A stretch of DNA of 7,654 bases, from positions 1 to 7,654 of the forward strand of contig CAZJFH010000119.1 in NCBI GenBank assembly GCA_964545205.1, given 5' to 3'. Position 1 is the first letter of the stretch, and each line of letters begins with the position of its first letter. This DNA comes from CAZJFH01 sp964545205. Lineage in GTDB: Bacteria > Pseudomonadota > Alphaproteobacteria > Rhodospirillales > Magnetospirillaceae. This document shows positions 1 to 6,430 of the stretch, one piece after another. Under the pieces are notes generated by a model. The model was not told the DNA's origin, did no database searches, and worked only from the letters and a program-made list of their open reading frames with translations. The position numbers and the translations under genes were made by a program.

Positions 1-1
1 G

Positions 2-24
2 ATGGCCGGGACAAGCCCGGCCAT
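2..24. terminator. Perfect 9-bp GC-rich hairpin, possible terminator of the AsmA-family gene
   Basis: ATGGCCGGG (2-10) and CCCGGCCAT (16-24) are exact reverse complements around the five-base loop ACAAG. The hairpin begins 56 bp beyond the stop codon of the leftward AsmA-family gene, a reasonable place for an intrinsic terminator. No T-tract can be checked, because the bases that would follow it on the minus strand lie outside the window; on the plus strand no T-run follows. It could equally be a bidirectional terminator shared with a gene to the left, or a dispersed intergenic palindrome. Confidence 0.35.
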
Positions 25-79
25 GACGCGATGAGTGCGCATGGGCTCCCGCTTCCGCGGCAGCGACGGATCGGGTTTC

Positions 80-3000
80 TCAGCGCCCCAGTTCCTTGAT
101 CAGGCCCTCCAGCAGCCGCCGCCCGGGATCGACCGGCTCGCGCTCCTGCGGCTGCTGCGGCGTCTCCGGCTCGGGCCGGGCCGGCGGTTCCGGCTTCGGC
201 TCGGCGGCGGCCGGCGGCTGGCCGAGCAGGCCGGGCACCACCTGCTCGATGATGCGCCCGACCTTGCTGTCCTCGTCGATCTCGTCGACCAGCTTGCCGA
301 CCCCGCGCGAGACCAGCCAGGCCTGCAGCTCGCGGGTCTCGAACACCCGGCGCGGTTCGTCGAGCGGCCCCTGCAGCAGCATCACGAAGGCCGGCGCCTT
401 GGGATGATCGGTCAGGCGGAACACCAGCCGGGCGTCGACGGTGTAGGCGGGCAGGTTGACGGTGGCGACGCCGTGAACGGCGCCGCCTTCGGCCTGCATC
501 TCGGCGCGGTCGACCGAGACGATGCCGTTGGTGACCTTGAACGGCACGTCGAGCTTCGAGAACGGCGTCGCGCCGCCGCGCCCGGCCTCCAGCAGCCCGA
601 GCAGGTCGCGCGCCTTGTCGATGTTGTGCAGCCGCTGACTGACCTCGCCGAGATTGATGCCGCGGATCGTGCCTTCGCGCACCGAAAGCCGGCCCTCGCC
701 GCCCAGCCGGCTGACCATCTCCAGCATGCTGCGGCCCTCGGTGCGCAGCAGCGCCTCGGCGTCGAGGATGCCGCCGGTGACGTCGAGCCCGGCCAGCTCG
801 ATCGGCGCGTTGCGCATCCGCGCGCCGGCGACGCGCAGATCGGCTTGGGCGGCGCCGTCGGCCGACAGCGCACCGGTCAGCAGCAACTCGCCGCCGAACA
901 GATCGCCGGCGAAGCGCTCGACCCGCACGGCGCCCTGGGTCAGCACCGCTTCCAGGCGCGCCTTCTCGACGCGGAAGTTCGACCAGGTCACCGCCTGGCC
1001 GTCGACCGCCACGTCGGCGTCGAAATCGCGCAGCCAGCCGAGATCGACCGGCTCGCGCGACCATGGCGTCGCCGCCTGCCGCAGCGCCGGCCGCGCGCCC
1101 GGCTCCGCGCCGGCCGCGAAGGACGCCGGAATCACGCCGGCGCGCCGGGGACCGGCCGCCTGGCGCTCGGCCGGCAGGTAGGGGTCGAGCTCCACCGCCC
1201 CGGCGGTCAGCCGTGCGGTCAGCTTCGGCCGCTCGGCGAAGGCGAGTTCGGCGACGCCGGCGAGATTGGTGGGGCCGACGCGGGCGCGCAGGTCGGCGAA
1301 GCGGGCGCCGGCGAGGTCGCCCGAGACCCGCGTGCTGAGCGCGAAGTCGCCCAGGCGCCCGCCCGGCCGGTAGTCGGGCGCGAACAGTCGCACCACCTCG
1401 GCCATGCTGGCATGGCTGGCCTCGACGGCGACGTCGTAGCGCGGCTGCAGCAGCGGCGATTCCACCCGCCCGCCGAGGGTGACGACGCCGCCGGCGGTTT
1501 CGACCCGGGTGTCGACCTTCAGCCCCTGCGCGCCGCCGTCGACCATGCCGGTCAGCGCGATGGCGCCCAATCGTTCGGTGGCGGCGGGCGGTGTCAGGCC
1601 GAACAGCCGCATCGCCTTCTCGGGCTGACGGCTGCGCAGCTCGTAGGACAGGCCCTCGACCACGAGATCGCCGCGGCCGAGCCCGCGCACGGTTCCCGAG
1701 ACCTGCGCCGCCGTGCCGCCGACCTCGCCGATCGCCGCCTTGCGCAGGGTGACGTCGCCGTTGAGCAGGGTGCCGTCGACGACGACGTCGCGCACCGTCA
1801 CGCCGTTCAGGGTCAACTGGTCGGCCCTGGCCTTGAGGTTGGCGTCGAAGGCGCCGATCAGCGTGCGCCAGCCGGGAACCGAGACGTCGACCGGACCGGC
1901 GGGCGCGCCCGCGGCCGGCGCCGGCCCGCCTCCGGCGGCGGCGGCCGGCCGGGCGCGGTCGGGGAAATAGGCGTCGAGGTTCAAGGTGTCGGCGGCCAGG
2001 TTGGCGCCGAAGGCCAGCCGCTCGCCGGGCCGGATCGTCACCGCGCCGGCGATGTGCGCCGTGTCGAGGTCGACGTCGAGCTCGCGCAGATGGATCTCGC
2101 GGCTGCTGCCGTCGAAGCGGCCGTTGGCCGAGAACAGGCGCAGCCGGTCGGCGGGTATCGCCGAGACGTCGATCCCCAGCCAGGTCAGCACGGTGCGCAG
2201 GTTGTCCGAGGCCATCTCGAAGCCGCCGTCGAACGCCGGCGCCGGCTCGCCGAGCCGCACCGCGCCGTAGCCGTTGAAGTCCGAGCCGCCGGGCAGCAGC
2301 GCGCTGAGCTGGCGCACCTTCAGGCTGTCGCCGCGCAGGCTGGCGTCGAGCCGCGCCTGGCGCATGATCGCGCCGCGCCACACCACCGCGTCGGCGGTCA
2401 GGTCGGCGATCACCGTCAGGTCCTCGGGCAGGGCCGCCGCCGCGGCCTCCGCCGTCGCCGGGCCCGCCTCGCCGCCGGCCGCCGCGGCCGGCGCCGGCAC
2501 CGGCGCCGCCGGACTGGTCCAGCGGTCGAGGTCGAGGCTGGAGAAGCTGAGCACGGTCTCGATCCGCGGCGCCTCGCGGAAACCGGCGGTCACCGAGCCG
2601 CTGGCCAGCGTATCGCCGATCCGGATCGTGAGCTGATTGAGCCCGACGGCGTCGGCCGAGGCCGTCAGCTGGCTCTGCACCACGAAGCCGGTCGCCGCCG
2701 GCGGCAGCGCCTGGTCGACGCCGAGCCGGGCGGCGAGGCCGCGCAGATCGTCGCCGCTCGTCGCCAGCTTGCCGCGCAGGCTCGGGCCGTCGCCGTCGAG
2801 CAGGACCTGGCCCGACAGCCGCAGGTCGAGCGTGTTCTCGGGGATTCGCAGCGCCAGCGACACCGGCGCCGCCTTGCCGGACAGGTCGCCGGTCGCCGCC
2901 TCGAAGGTGAAGCGCTGTCCGCGCCAGTCGAAGGCGCCGGCGCCACGGAACGGACCCAGCGCCGCCTGCGCCGCGACCTCGGCCTCGATGGCGTCGAGGC

Positions 3001-3517
3001 GGCCGGCCGCGACGCCGTCGTCGAGGAAGGTCACGGCGCCGCCGCGCACCACCAGCCGATCGATCGCGAAATCCGTGCCGCCGCCGCTGCCGTTCCTGGT
3101 CACCACCTCCGCCGGAATCGGAGCCTCGACCGGAGCCTCGCCCGCCTGCGGCTGCGGCGCGTCGAGCCGCACCACCGCGACCGGCTTTTCGAGCACCAGC
3201 TCGCGCACGACGATGCGGCCGGTCAGCAGCGGCAGAAATTGCAGCTCCAGCCGCACGCCTTCGACGGACTCGAGGTCGAAGCCCTGACGGTCCGCGCCGC
3301 CGCCCAGCCGCACGCCGCCCGCCTGCAACTCGGGGCGCGGCAGCACCGACAGGGACAGCTCGCCCGCGATCTCGACCGGCCGGCCGAGCACGCTCTCGAG
3401 CCGCGCCGCGATCTCGGGTTCGTACTTGTTCCAGTCGACGACCGCGGGCAGCACCGCCACGGCGGCGACGGCAAGCACCACGGCCAGCCCGGCCAGCAGG
3501 ATCAACGCCTTTTTCAC
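80..3517 (-). CDS. AsmA family protein, inner-membrane anchored, large periplasmic domain
   Basis: A 1145-residue protein of the AsmA superfamily, relatives of TamB/YhdP-type bridging proteins linked to outer-membrane assembly and phospholipid transport; the exact role here is unknown. One N-terminal membrane helix (about residues 4-27) follows two lysines. It leads into the typical AsmA N-terminus, with DWNKYEPEIAARLESVLGRPV at about 28-48 and LPRPEL at 59-64. The C-terminal AsmA_2-like part (about 940-1060) contains GEGRLSVREGTIRGINLGEV, PFSKLDVPFKVTNGIV and ARLVFRLTDHPKAPAFVMLL. Between them, a module led by an LDLD/LNLD/VELD motif occurs three times (near 327, 512 and 775), each followed by an Ala/Gly/Pro-rich linker. 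The tail (1101-1130) is Pro/Glu-rich and ends in a short helix-like RRLLEGLIKELGR. The start is GTG, chosen because GGAG lies 7 nt upstream and the membrane helix begins at once. Family confidence is high; substrate and partner are unknown. Confidence 0.93.
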   Translation of the reverse strand: MKKALILLAGLAVVLAVAAVAVLPAVVDWNKYEPEIAARLESVLGRPVEIAGELSLSVLPRPELQAGGVRLGGGADRQGFDLESVEGVRLELQFLPLLTGRIVVRELVLEKPVAVVRLDAPQPQAGEAPVEAPIPAEVVTRNGSGGGTDFAIDRLVVRGGAVTFLDDGVAAGRLDAIEAEVAAQAALGPFRGAGAFDWRGQRFTFEAATGDLSGKAAPVSLALRIPENTLDLRLSGQVLLDGDGPSLRGKLATSGDDLRGLAARLGVDQALPPAATGFVVQSQLTASADAVGLNQLTIRIGDTLASGSVTAGFREAPRIETVLSFSSLDLDRWTSPAAPVPAPAAAAGGEAGPATAEAAAAALPEDLTVIADLTADAVVWRGAIMRQARLDASLRGDSLKVRQLSALLPGGSDFNGYGAVRLGEPAPAFDGGFEMASDNLRTVLTWLGIDVSAIPADRLRLFSANGRFDGSSREIHLRELDVDLDTAHIAGAVTIRPGERLAFGANLAADTLNLDAYFPDRARPAAAAGGGPAPAAGAPAGPVDVSVPGWRTLIGAFDANLKARADQLTLNGVTVRDVVVDGTLLNGDVTLRKAAIGEVGGTAAQVSGTVRGLGRGDLVVEGLSYELRSRQPEKAMRLFGLTPPAATERLGAIALTGMVDGGAQGLKVDTRVETAGGVVTLGGRVESPLLQPRYDVAVEASHASMAEVVRLFAPDYRPGGRLGDFALSTRVSGDLAGARFADLRARVGPTNLAGVAELAFAERPKLTARLTAGAVELDPYLPAERQAAGPRRAGVIPASFAAGAEPGARPALRQAATPWSREPVDLGWLRDFDADVAVDGQAVTWSNFRVEKARLEAVLTQGAVRVERFAGDLFGGELLLTGALSADGAAQADLRVAGARMRNAPIELAGLDVTGGILDAEALLRTEGRSMLEMVSRLGGEGRLSVREGTIRGINLGEVSQRLHNIDKARDLLGLLEAGRGGATPFSKLDVPFKVTNGIVSVDRAEMQAEGGAVHGVATVNLPAYTVDARLVFRLTDHPKAPAFVMLLQGPLDEPRRVFETRELQAWLVSRGVGKLVDEIDEDSKVGRIIEQVVPGLLGQPPAAAEPKPEPPARPEPETPQQPQEREPVDPGRRLLEGLIKELGR

Positions 3518-3524
3518 AGATCAG

Positions 3525-3529
3525 CTCCG
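3525..3529 (-). promoter_or_regulatory. Ribosome binding site fixing the GTG start of the AsmA-family gene
   Basis: On the minus strand the order is CGGAG, a seven-base spacer CTGATCT, then GTG AAA AAG. This is the only good Shine-Dalgarno next to a start codon here, and the encoded peptide begins directly with a Lys-Lys plus hydrophobic anchor. The less common GTG start is therefore well supported, and a tool demanding ATG would truncate the anchor. Confidence 0.7.
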
Positions 3530-3625
3530 TCCTCAGCCGCCCCAACTGTAGGTCGGCTTGCCTCGCGCAGCAAACCCCGATGGCGCGACGCATCCTCATG
3601 TCGGGTGCCGGACGGCCGAAAGCAA

Positions 3626-3653
3626 CGCGAGCCCGCTAGGACGGGCCCTCGCG
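3626..3653 (-). terminator. Hairpin with the permease stop codon in its loop, possible weak terminator
   Basis: Plus-strand CGCGAGCCCG (3626-3635) pairs with CGGGC (3642-3646) and TCGCG (3649-3653), leaving a two-base bulge (3647-3648) and the loop CTAGGA. The TAG stop of the leftward permease gene lies in that loop. On the transcribed strand the stem is followed by TTGCTTTC, only a weak U-tract. It may attenuate read-through into the AsmA-family gene 118 bp downstream, or be chance in GC-rich DNA. No strong promoter is visible in the 118-bp gap, so co-transcription remains possible. Confidence 0.25.
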
Positions 3654-4781
3654 GCGGCCGAGGAAGATGCTGATCGACTCCCAGGACGGCAGGTGGTCGG
3701 CGAAGGCCTTCAAGGTCACCAGCAGCGGCACCGCCAGCGCCGCGCCGACGATGCCCCACATCCAGCCCCAGGCGACCAGGAACGCGAACACCAGCGCCGG
3801 GTTGAGGGTCAGGCGCCCGCCGAGCAGCGCCGGGGTGACGAAGTTGGCCTCGATGCTGGTGAACAGGAAGAACAGCGCCGGCGGCAGCACCGCGTAGCCG
3901 AGGTCGTCGAAGGTCAGCAGCCCGACGAAGGCGAGCACGACGATGGTCACGAAGGCGCCGGCATAGGGGATGAAGTTGGCGAGGCCCGCGAACACGCCCC
4001 ACAGCACCGGGTTGGGCATGCCCAGCATCGCCATGGTCAGGCCGGTGACCACGCCCAGGCCGCAGTTGATCATCGTCACCGTGCCGAGATACAGCGTGAC
4101 GTCGCGCTGGACGGCATGGACGATCTCGACGGCGCGGCGCTTCTTGGCGCTGCTCGACAGCGCGCGCACCATCCGGCGCATGAACATGTCGCCGGAGGCG
4201 AGCAGGAAATAGAGCAGCACCAGGACCACGAACCCCTGGACCAGCAGCGTCGTCGTGCCGACGACGAAGAACTCGCCCCAGCTCTGGTCCTCGATGGTGA
4301 CCAGGCGCGGACCCTCGCCGCCTTCGACGCGGGTGAGCTCCTGGACCTGCTCGGTGGCCCGCTGCATGTCCTCGACCGGCTGCTTGAGCGAGCGCACCTT
4401 GTCGGCGATCTCCGCCATCGTGTGCGGCGCCCGCCCCAGCCATTCGGCGGCCGGCCCCGACAGGGCGTAGGAGCCGTAGCCGACGACGCCCAGCAGCGCC
4501 AGCAGCACCAGCGCCGCGCCGACCGGCTCCGGAATCCGCAGCAGCGTCCGCATCCGGTGCACCAACGGCGACAGCAGCAGGTTCAGCAGCACCGCCAGCA
4601 CCAACGGCACCAGCACGTCCTGCGCCAGGTACAGCGTGTAGAGAAGGAGCAAAACCAGAATGGCGACCAGCACGCTCGACTGGCCGCGCACGCCGCCGAT
4701 CAGGCGTGCCGCCAGCGGCTCGGGCGGCGCATCCTGCGGTTCTGGCTCTTCGGGGCGGCGATGGGGCAGCATGGACATCAT
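3636..4781 (-). CDS. AI-2E/PerM family multi-helix membrane permease
   Basis: An inner-membrane protein of the AI-2E (UPF0118, PerM/YdiK/TqsA) family. Members have been linked to AI-2 export, ion/proton antiport or unknown solutes, so no substrate is assigned. From the chosen start it has 381 residues, slightly above the common length of about 350. Hydrophobic segments lie at about 36-53, 55-73, 87-107, 170-195, 231-253, 262-290, 298-317 and 325-355, with a soluble helical loop at 112-168. Family hallmarks are GMPNPVLWGVFAGLANFIPY at 254-273 and SIEANFVTPALLGGRLTLNP at 309-328. The reading frame is open up to an ATG at 4841, but that 60-bp extension uses codons rare in this gene (TTG, CAA, CTT, GGA) and none of the candidate starts (4841, 4781, 4778, 4772) has a clear ribosome site. 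I favour the Met pair at 4781/4778. The N-terminus (5-23) is Pro/Glu-rich and cytoplasmic. Confidence 0.9.
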   Translation of the reverse strand: MMSMLPHRRPEEPEPQDAPPEPLAARLIGGVRGQSSVLVAILVLLLLYTLYLAQDVLVPLVLAVLLNLLLSPLVHRMRTLLRIPEPVGAALVLLALLGVVGYGSYALSGPAAEWLGRAPHTMAEIADKVRSLKQPVEDMQRATEQVQELTRVEGGEGPRLVTIEDQSWGEFFVVGTTTLLVQGFVVLVLLYFLLASGDMFMRRMVRALSSSAKKRRAVEIVHAVQRDVTLYLGTVTMINCGLGVVTGLTMAMLGMPNPVLWGVFAGLANFIPYAGAFVTIVVLAFVGLLTFDDLGYAVLPPALFFLFTSIEANFVTPALLGGRLTLNPALVFAFLVAWGWMWGIVGAALAVPLLVTLKAFADHLPSWESISIFLGRREGPS

Positions 4782-4820
4782 GTATGCTGCCGGTCCGCTC
4801 GCCCCAAGCGCGCTCACCCC

Positions 4821-4849
4821 TTGGAAGTAGCCGCACAACATTATGAAAT
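4821..4849 (+). promoter_or_regulatory. Candidate sigma-70-type promoter of the diguanylate cyclase gene
   Basis: TTGGAA (4821-4826) and TGAAAT (4844-4849) each match four of six consensus bases and are 17 bp apart. Transcription would start near 4856, giving a leader of about 77 nt. The surroundings (about 4837-4906) are clearly more AT-rich than the flanking genes, as expected for a divergent promoter region. A CATAAT hexamer on the minus strand (4845-4840) could be the -10 of the permease gene, but no matching -35 was found. Confidence 0.3.
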
Positions 4850-4868
4850 GGCCGAGACGCGCAACTTT

Positions 4869-4894
4869 AAAGGACTATTGATAAAATCTCCTTT
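4869..4894. repeat. Inverted repeat AAAGGA-N14-TCCTTT in the divergent promoter region
   Basis: AAAGGA (4869-4874) and TCCTTT (4889-4894) are exact reverse complements separated by 14 AT-rich bases. The left arm overlaps the palindrome CTTTAAAG (4865-4872). The repeat lies between the permease and cyclase genes, in the presumed leader of the cyclase mRNA and upstream of its GGGGGAG ribosome site (4914-4920). It could be an operator or a leader hairpin. Six-base arms are short, so chance is possible. Confidence 0.3.
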
Positions 4895-4932
4895 TGCCGT
4901 AAGTTAATCGGCCGGGGGAGATCACGTCGGCG

Positions 4933-5811
4933 ATGAGCGACGACCGCATTTCGGAAATGAACGATGCCCTCGAGTGCCTGGCGGACCTCGAGGAAGCCAT
5001 CCACGCGCATGTCGAGTGGGTGAAGAACGTCCATCGCACCCTGATTTTCCGCACCCCCGCCCTGCCCGAGGTCGAACATCCGCAGGCGCACGAGCTGTGT
5101 CCGTTCGGCCAATGGCACGGCGGCGTCACCGCCAAGGAAATCGTCGAATCGCCGACCTACGCCGAGATCTCGGTGATCCACGAGAAGGTGCACCAGATCG
5201 CCGCCGACATGGTCGCGGCCGTGCAGGTGGACGGCGCCGACGAGGCGCTGTTCGAGGTCTTCACCGCCTATGTCGCCCATCTGATGGACCTGTTGCGGCG
5301 CCTCGAAAGCGAGGTCTGGTCGAGCATCTCGACGCGCGACGCGCTGACCGGGCTCTACAATCGCGGCGCCATGGAGGCGTTCCTCAAGCGCGCCGCGATG
5401 ACCGAGACCAGCGGCATCGTCGCCCTGTGCGACATCGATCATTTCAAGCGCATCAACGACACCTACGGCCACCAGGCCGGCGACGACGTGCTGCGGGTGG
5501 TGGCGCAGTGCCTGATGCGCCAGCTCCGCGGCTCGGACACCGCCTACCGCTACGGCGGCGAGGAGTTCCTGATCCACCTGGCCGGCGTCGAGGTCGCCAT
5601 GGGCATCTCGATCTGCAACCGGTTGCGCGAGGCGGTCGAGAGCCTGGCGATCCCGGTCGGCCACGGCAAGCACATCCACATCACCATCTCGTTCGGCGTG
5701 GCGCCGCTCGACGGCGGAGACGTGCTGAAGCAGGCGGTCGCCAAGGCCGATGCGGCGCTGTACCTCGCCAAGAACACCGGCCGCAACAAGGTCTGCGCCC
5801 ACGCGGCGTAG
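4933..5811 (+). CDS. Diguanylate cyclase with N-terminal CZB zinc-sensor domain (DgcZ-like)
   Basis: A cytoplasmic enzyme predicted to make c-di-GMP from two GTP. At 292 residues it matches the architecture and length of E. coli DgcZ (YdeH). The CZB domain (about 10-125) carries the expected 3His/1Cys zinc site: His26 in AIHAHVEW, Cys56 in LCPFGQW, and His83 and His87 in VIHEKVHQIA. The GGDEF domain (about 130-290) has DALTGLYNR at 136-144, metal-binding Asp168 in DIDHFKRINDTYGH, and the active-site signature RYGGEEF at 206-212. RGSD (199-202) ends five residues before GGEEF, the spacing of a product-inhibition I-site. There is no membrane segment. In DgcZ, zinc binding to CZB inhibits the cyclase; the same control is inferred here. 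A GGGGGAG ribosome site lies 12 nt upstream, rather far, but no better start exists. It is transcribed divergently from the permease gene. Confidence 0.93.
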   Translation: MSDDRISEMNDALECLADLEEAIHAHVEWVKNVHRTLIFRTPALPEVEHPQAHELCPFGQWHGGVTAKEIVESPTYAEISVIHEKVHQIAADMVAAVQVDGADEALFEVFTAYVAHLMDLLRRLESEVWSSISTRDALTGLYNRGAMEAFLKRAAMTETSGIVALCDIDHFKRINDTYGHQAGDDVLRVVAQCLMRQLRGSDTAYRYGGEEFLIHLAGVEVAMGISICNRLREAVESLAIPVGHGKHIHITISFGVAPLDGGDVLKQAVAKADAALYLAKNTGRNKVCAHAA

Positions 5812-5839
5812 GATCGACCGCCGCGCGGGCCGCCGACGT

Positions 5840-6223
5840 CTATTCCATCCGGTCCAGGATGTCCTGCCGCAGCTGCGGATCCTCTTCCGCCGCCATGGCG
5901 ATCTCGTTGTACTCGTCCACCGAGATGCCGCTGCCCTCGACCGCGGTGAGCATCTCCTGCTGCGCCTGCTGGTGCAGTTCCGCGGCCTGCTCCGCCGACG
6001 CGGCCTCGTTCAGCCGCGGCTGCCACTTCTGAATGATCTCGTTGATCTCGCTGGTGGCCGCCGCGAAGGATTCGATCTTGCCCTCGCCGTACTGCTGCGC
6101 CTGCGCCTGCGGCTGCGCCTGGGTCGCCTCGCCGGGCGCGCCCTGCGCCAGGGCCGGCGCGGCGACGAGCATCCCGGCGGCGAGCGCGGCGGCGGCGAAT
6201 CGATTGGCAATCTTGACCGTCAT
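5840..6223 (-). CDS. Secreted DUF4168 domain protein
   Basis: A 127-residue small exported protein of unknown biochemical role. The signal peptide (1-26) has Lys4 and Arg8, then a hydrophobic Ala-rich core, and a likely cleavage after ALA at 24-26. A Gln/Ala-rich linker (34-44) precedes the DUF4168 helical domain (about 46-126). Family features visible there are KIESFAAATSEINEIIQKWQPRL-type helix 1 (49-71), QEMLTAVEGSGISVDEYNEI (89-108) and the ending AAEEDPQLRQDIL (111-123). The start at 6223 is fixed by GGAG (6234-6231) seven bases upstream and by the signal peptide; the open frame runs further upstream to 6652, but without coding character. The gene converges on the cyclase gene with a 28-bp gap. 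A candidate stress sigma-factor promoter lies about 50-75 bp upstream. Confidence 0.88.
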   Translation of the reverse strand: MTVKIANRFAAAALAAGMLVAAPALAQGAPGEATQAQPQAQAQQYGEGKIESFAAATSEINEIIQKWQPRLNEAASAEQAAELHQQAQQEMLTAVEGSGISVDEYNEIAMAAEEDPQLRQDILDRME

Positions 6224-6276
6224 TCGACATCTCCAATAATGATAAGGGCGACCGCAGATGGCGGCCCTGCGCGTCG

Positions 6277-6302
6277 AACAGAATGACGAGCCCGGACGTT
6301 CC
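6277..6302 (-). promoter_or_regulatory. Candidate EcfG-type (general stress response) promoter for the DUF4168 gene
   Basis: On the minus strand, GGAAC (6302-6298) is followed after 17 bases by TGTT (6280-6277). This fits the alphaproteobacterial EcfG/SigT consensus GGAAC-N16/17-CGTT with one mismatch in the -10 part. A run of seven T lies just upstream of the -35. Transcription would start near 6270, giving a leader of about 45 nt ending in the GGAG ribosome site. Motif and placement are seen directly; the sigma factor is inferred from established knowledge of alphaproteobacteria. Confidence 0.5.
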
Positions 6303-6430
6303 AAAAAAAGATTGGTTCGTCGCCGCATTCCAGGCCACACGGCATTGCGTGTTCGAGTGGCGTCCTGGGAGCGGCCCGCCCCCCGCGCCTCGGGCGCTCC
6401 GCAGCGAGCCTTTGCAGCCAGGGAGTATTC

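Noticed and set aside
35..3673. A 1212-codon open frame on the plus strand, antisense to the AsmA-family gene
   Set aside because: Its product is Arg/Ala/Gly/Gln-rich low-complexity sequence without recognisable domains. In very GC-rich genes the antisense frame lacks stops simply because the codon bias avoids TTA, CTA and TCA. The minus-strand product has clear AsmA features and a signal anchor.
3636..4781. Reading the AI-2E family name as proof of quorum-sensing export
   Set aside because: Family members have varied proposed substrates and no AI-2 synthase or sensor gene is in the window, so a quorum-sensing role next to the cyclase is not supported.
4888..4894. AAAGGAG on the minus strand as a ribosome site for the permease
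   Set aside because: It is a strong Shine-Dalgarno-like string, but no ATG, GTG or TTG in the permease frame lies within a usable distance; the first ATG is about 47 bases away.
3558..4907. Long plus-strand open frame opposite the permease gene, and a minus-strand frame at 3514-4836
   Set aside because: Both are His/Gln/Arg-rich or Ala/Gly/Arg-rich shadows of the permease gene, whose own frame shows membrane helices and family motifs.
4867..5802. Minus-strand open frame opposite the diguanylate cyclase
   Set aside because: It mirrors the cyclase coding sequence, has no domain of its own, and its frame is open because of the same codon bias.
6092..6120. Short near-repeats of GCGCCT in the DUF4168 gene as a possible tandem repeat or slippage tract
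   Set aside because: They encode the Gln/Ala linker through CAG/GCG-type codons; the copies are imperfect and explained by protein composition.
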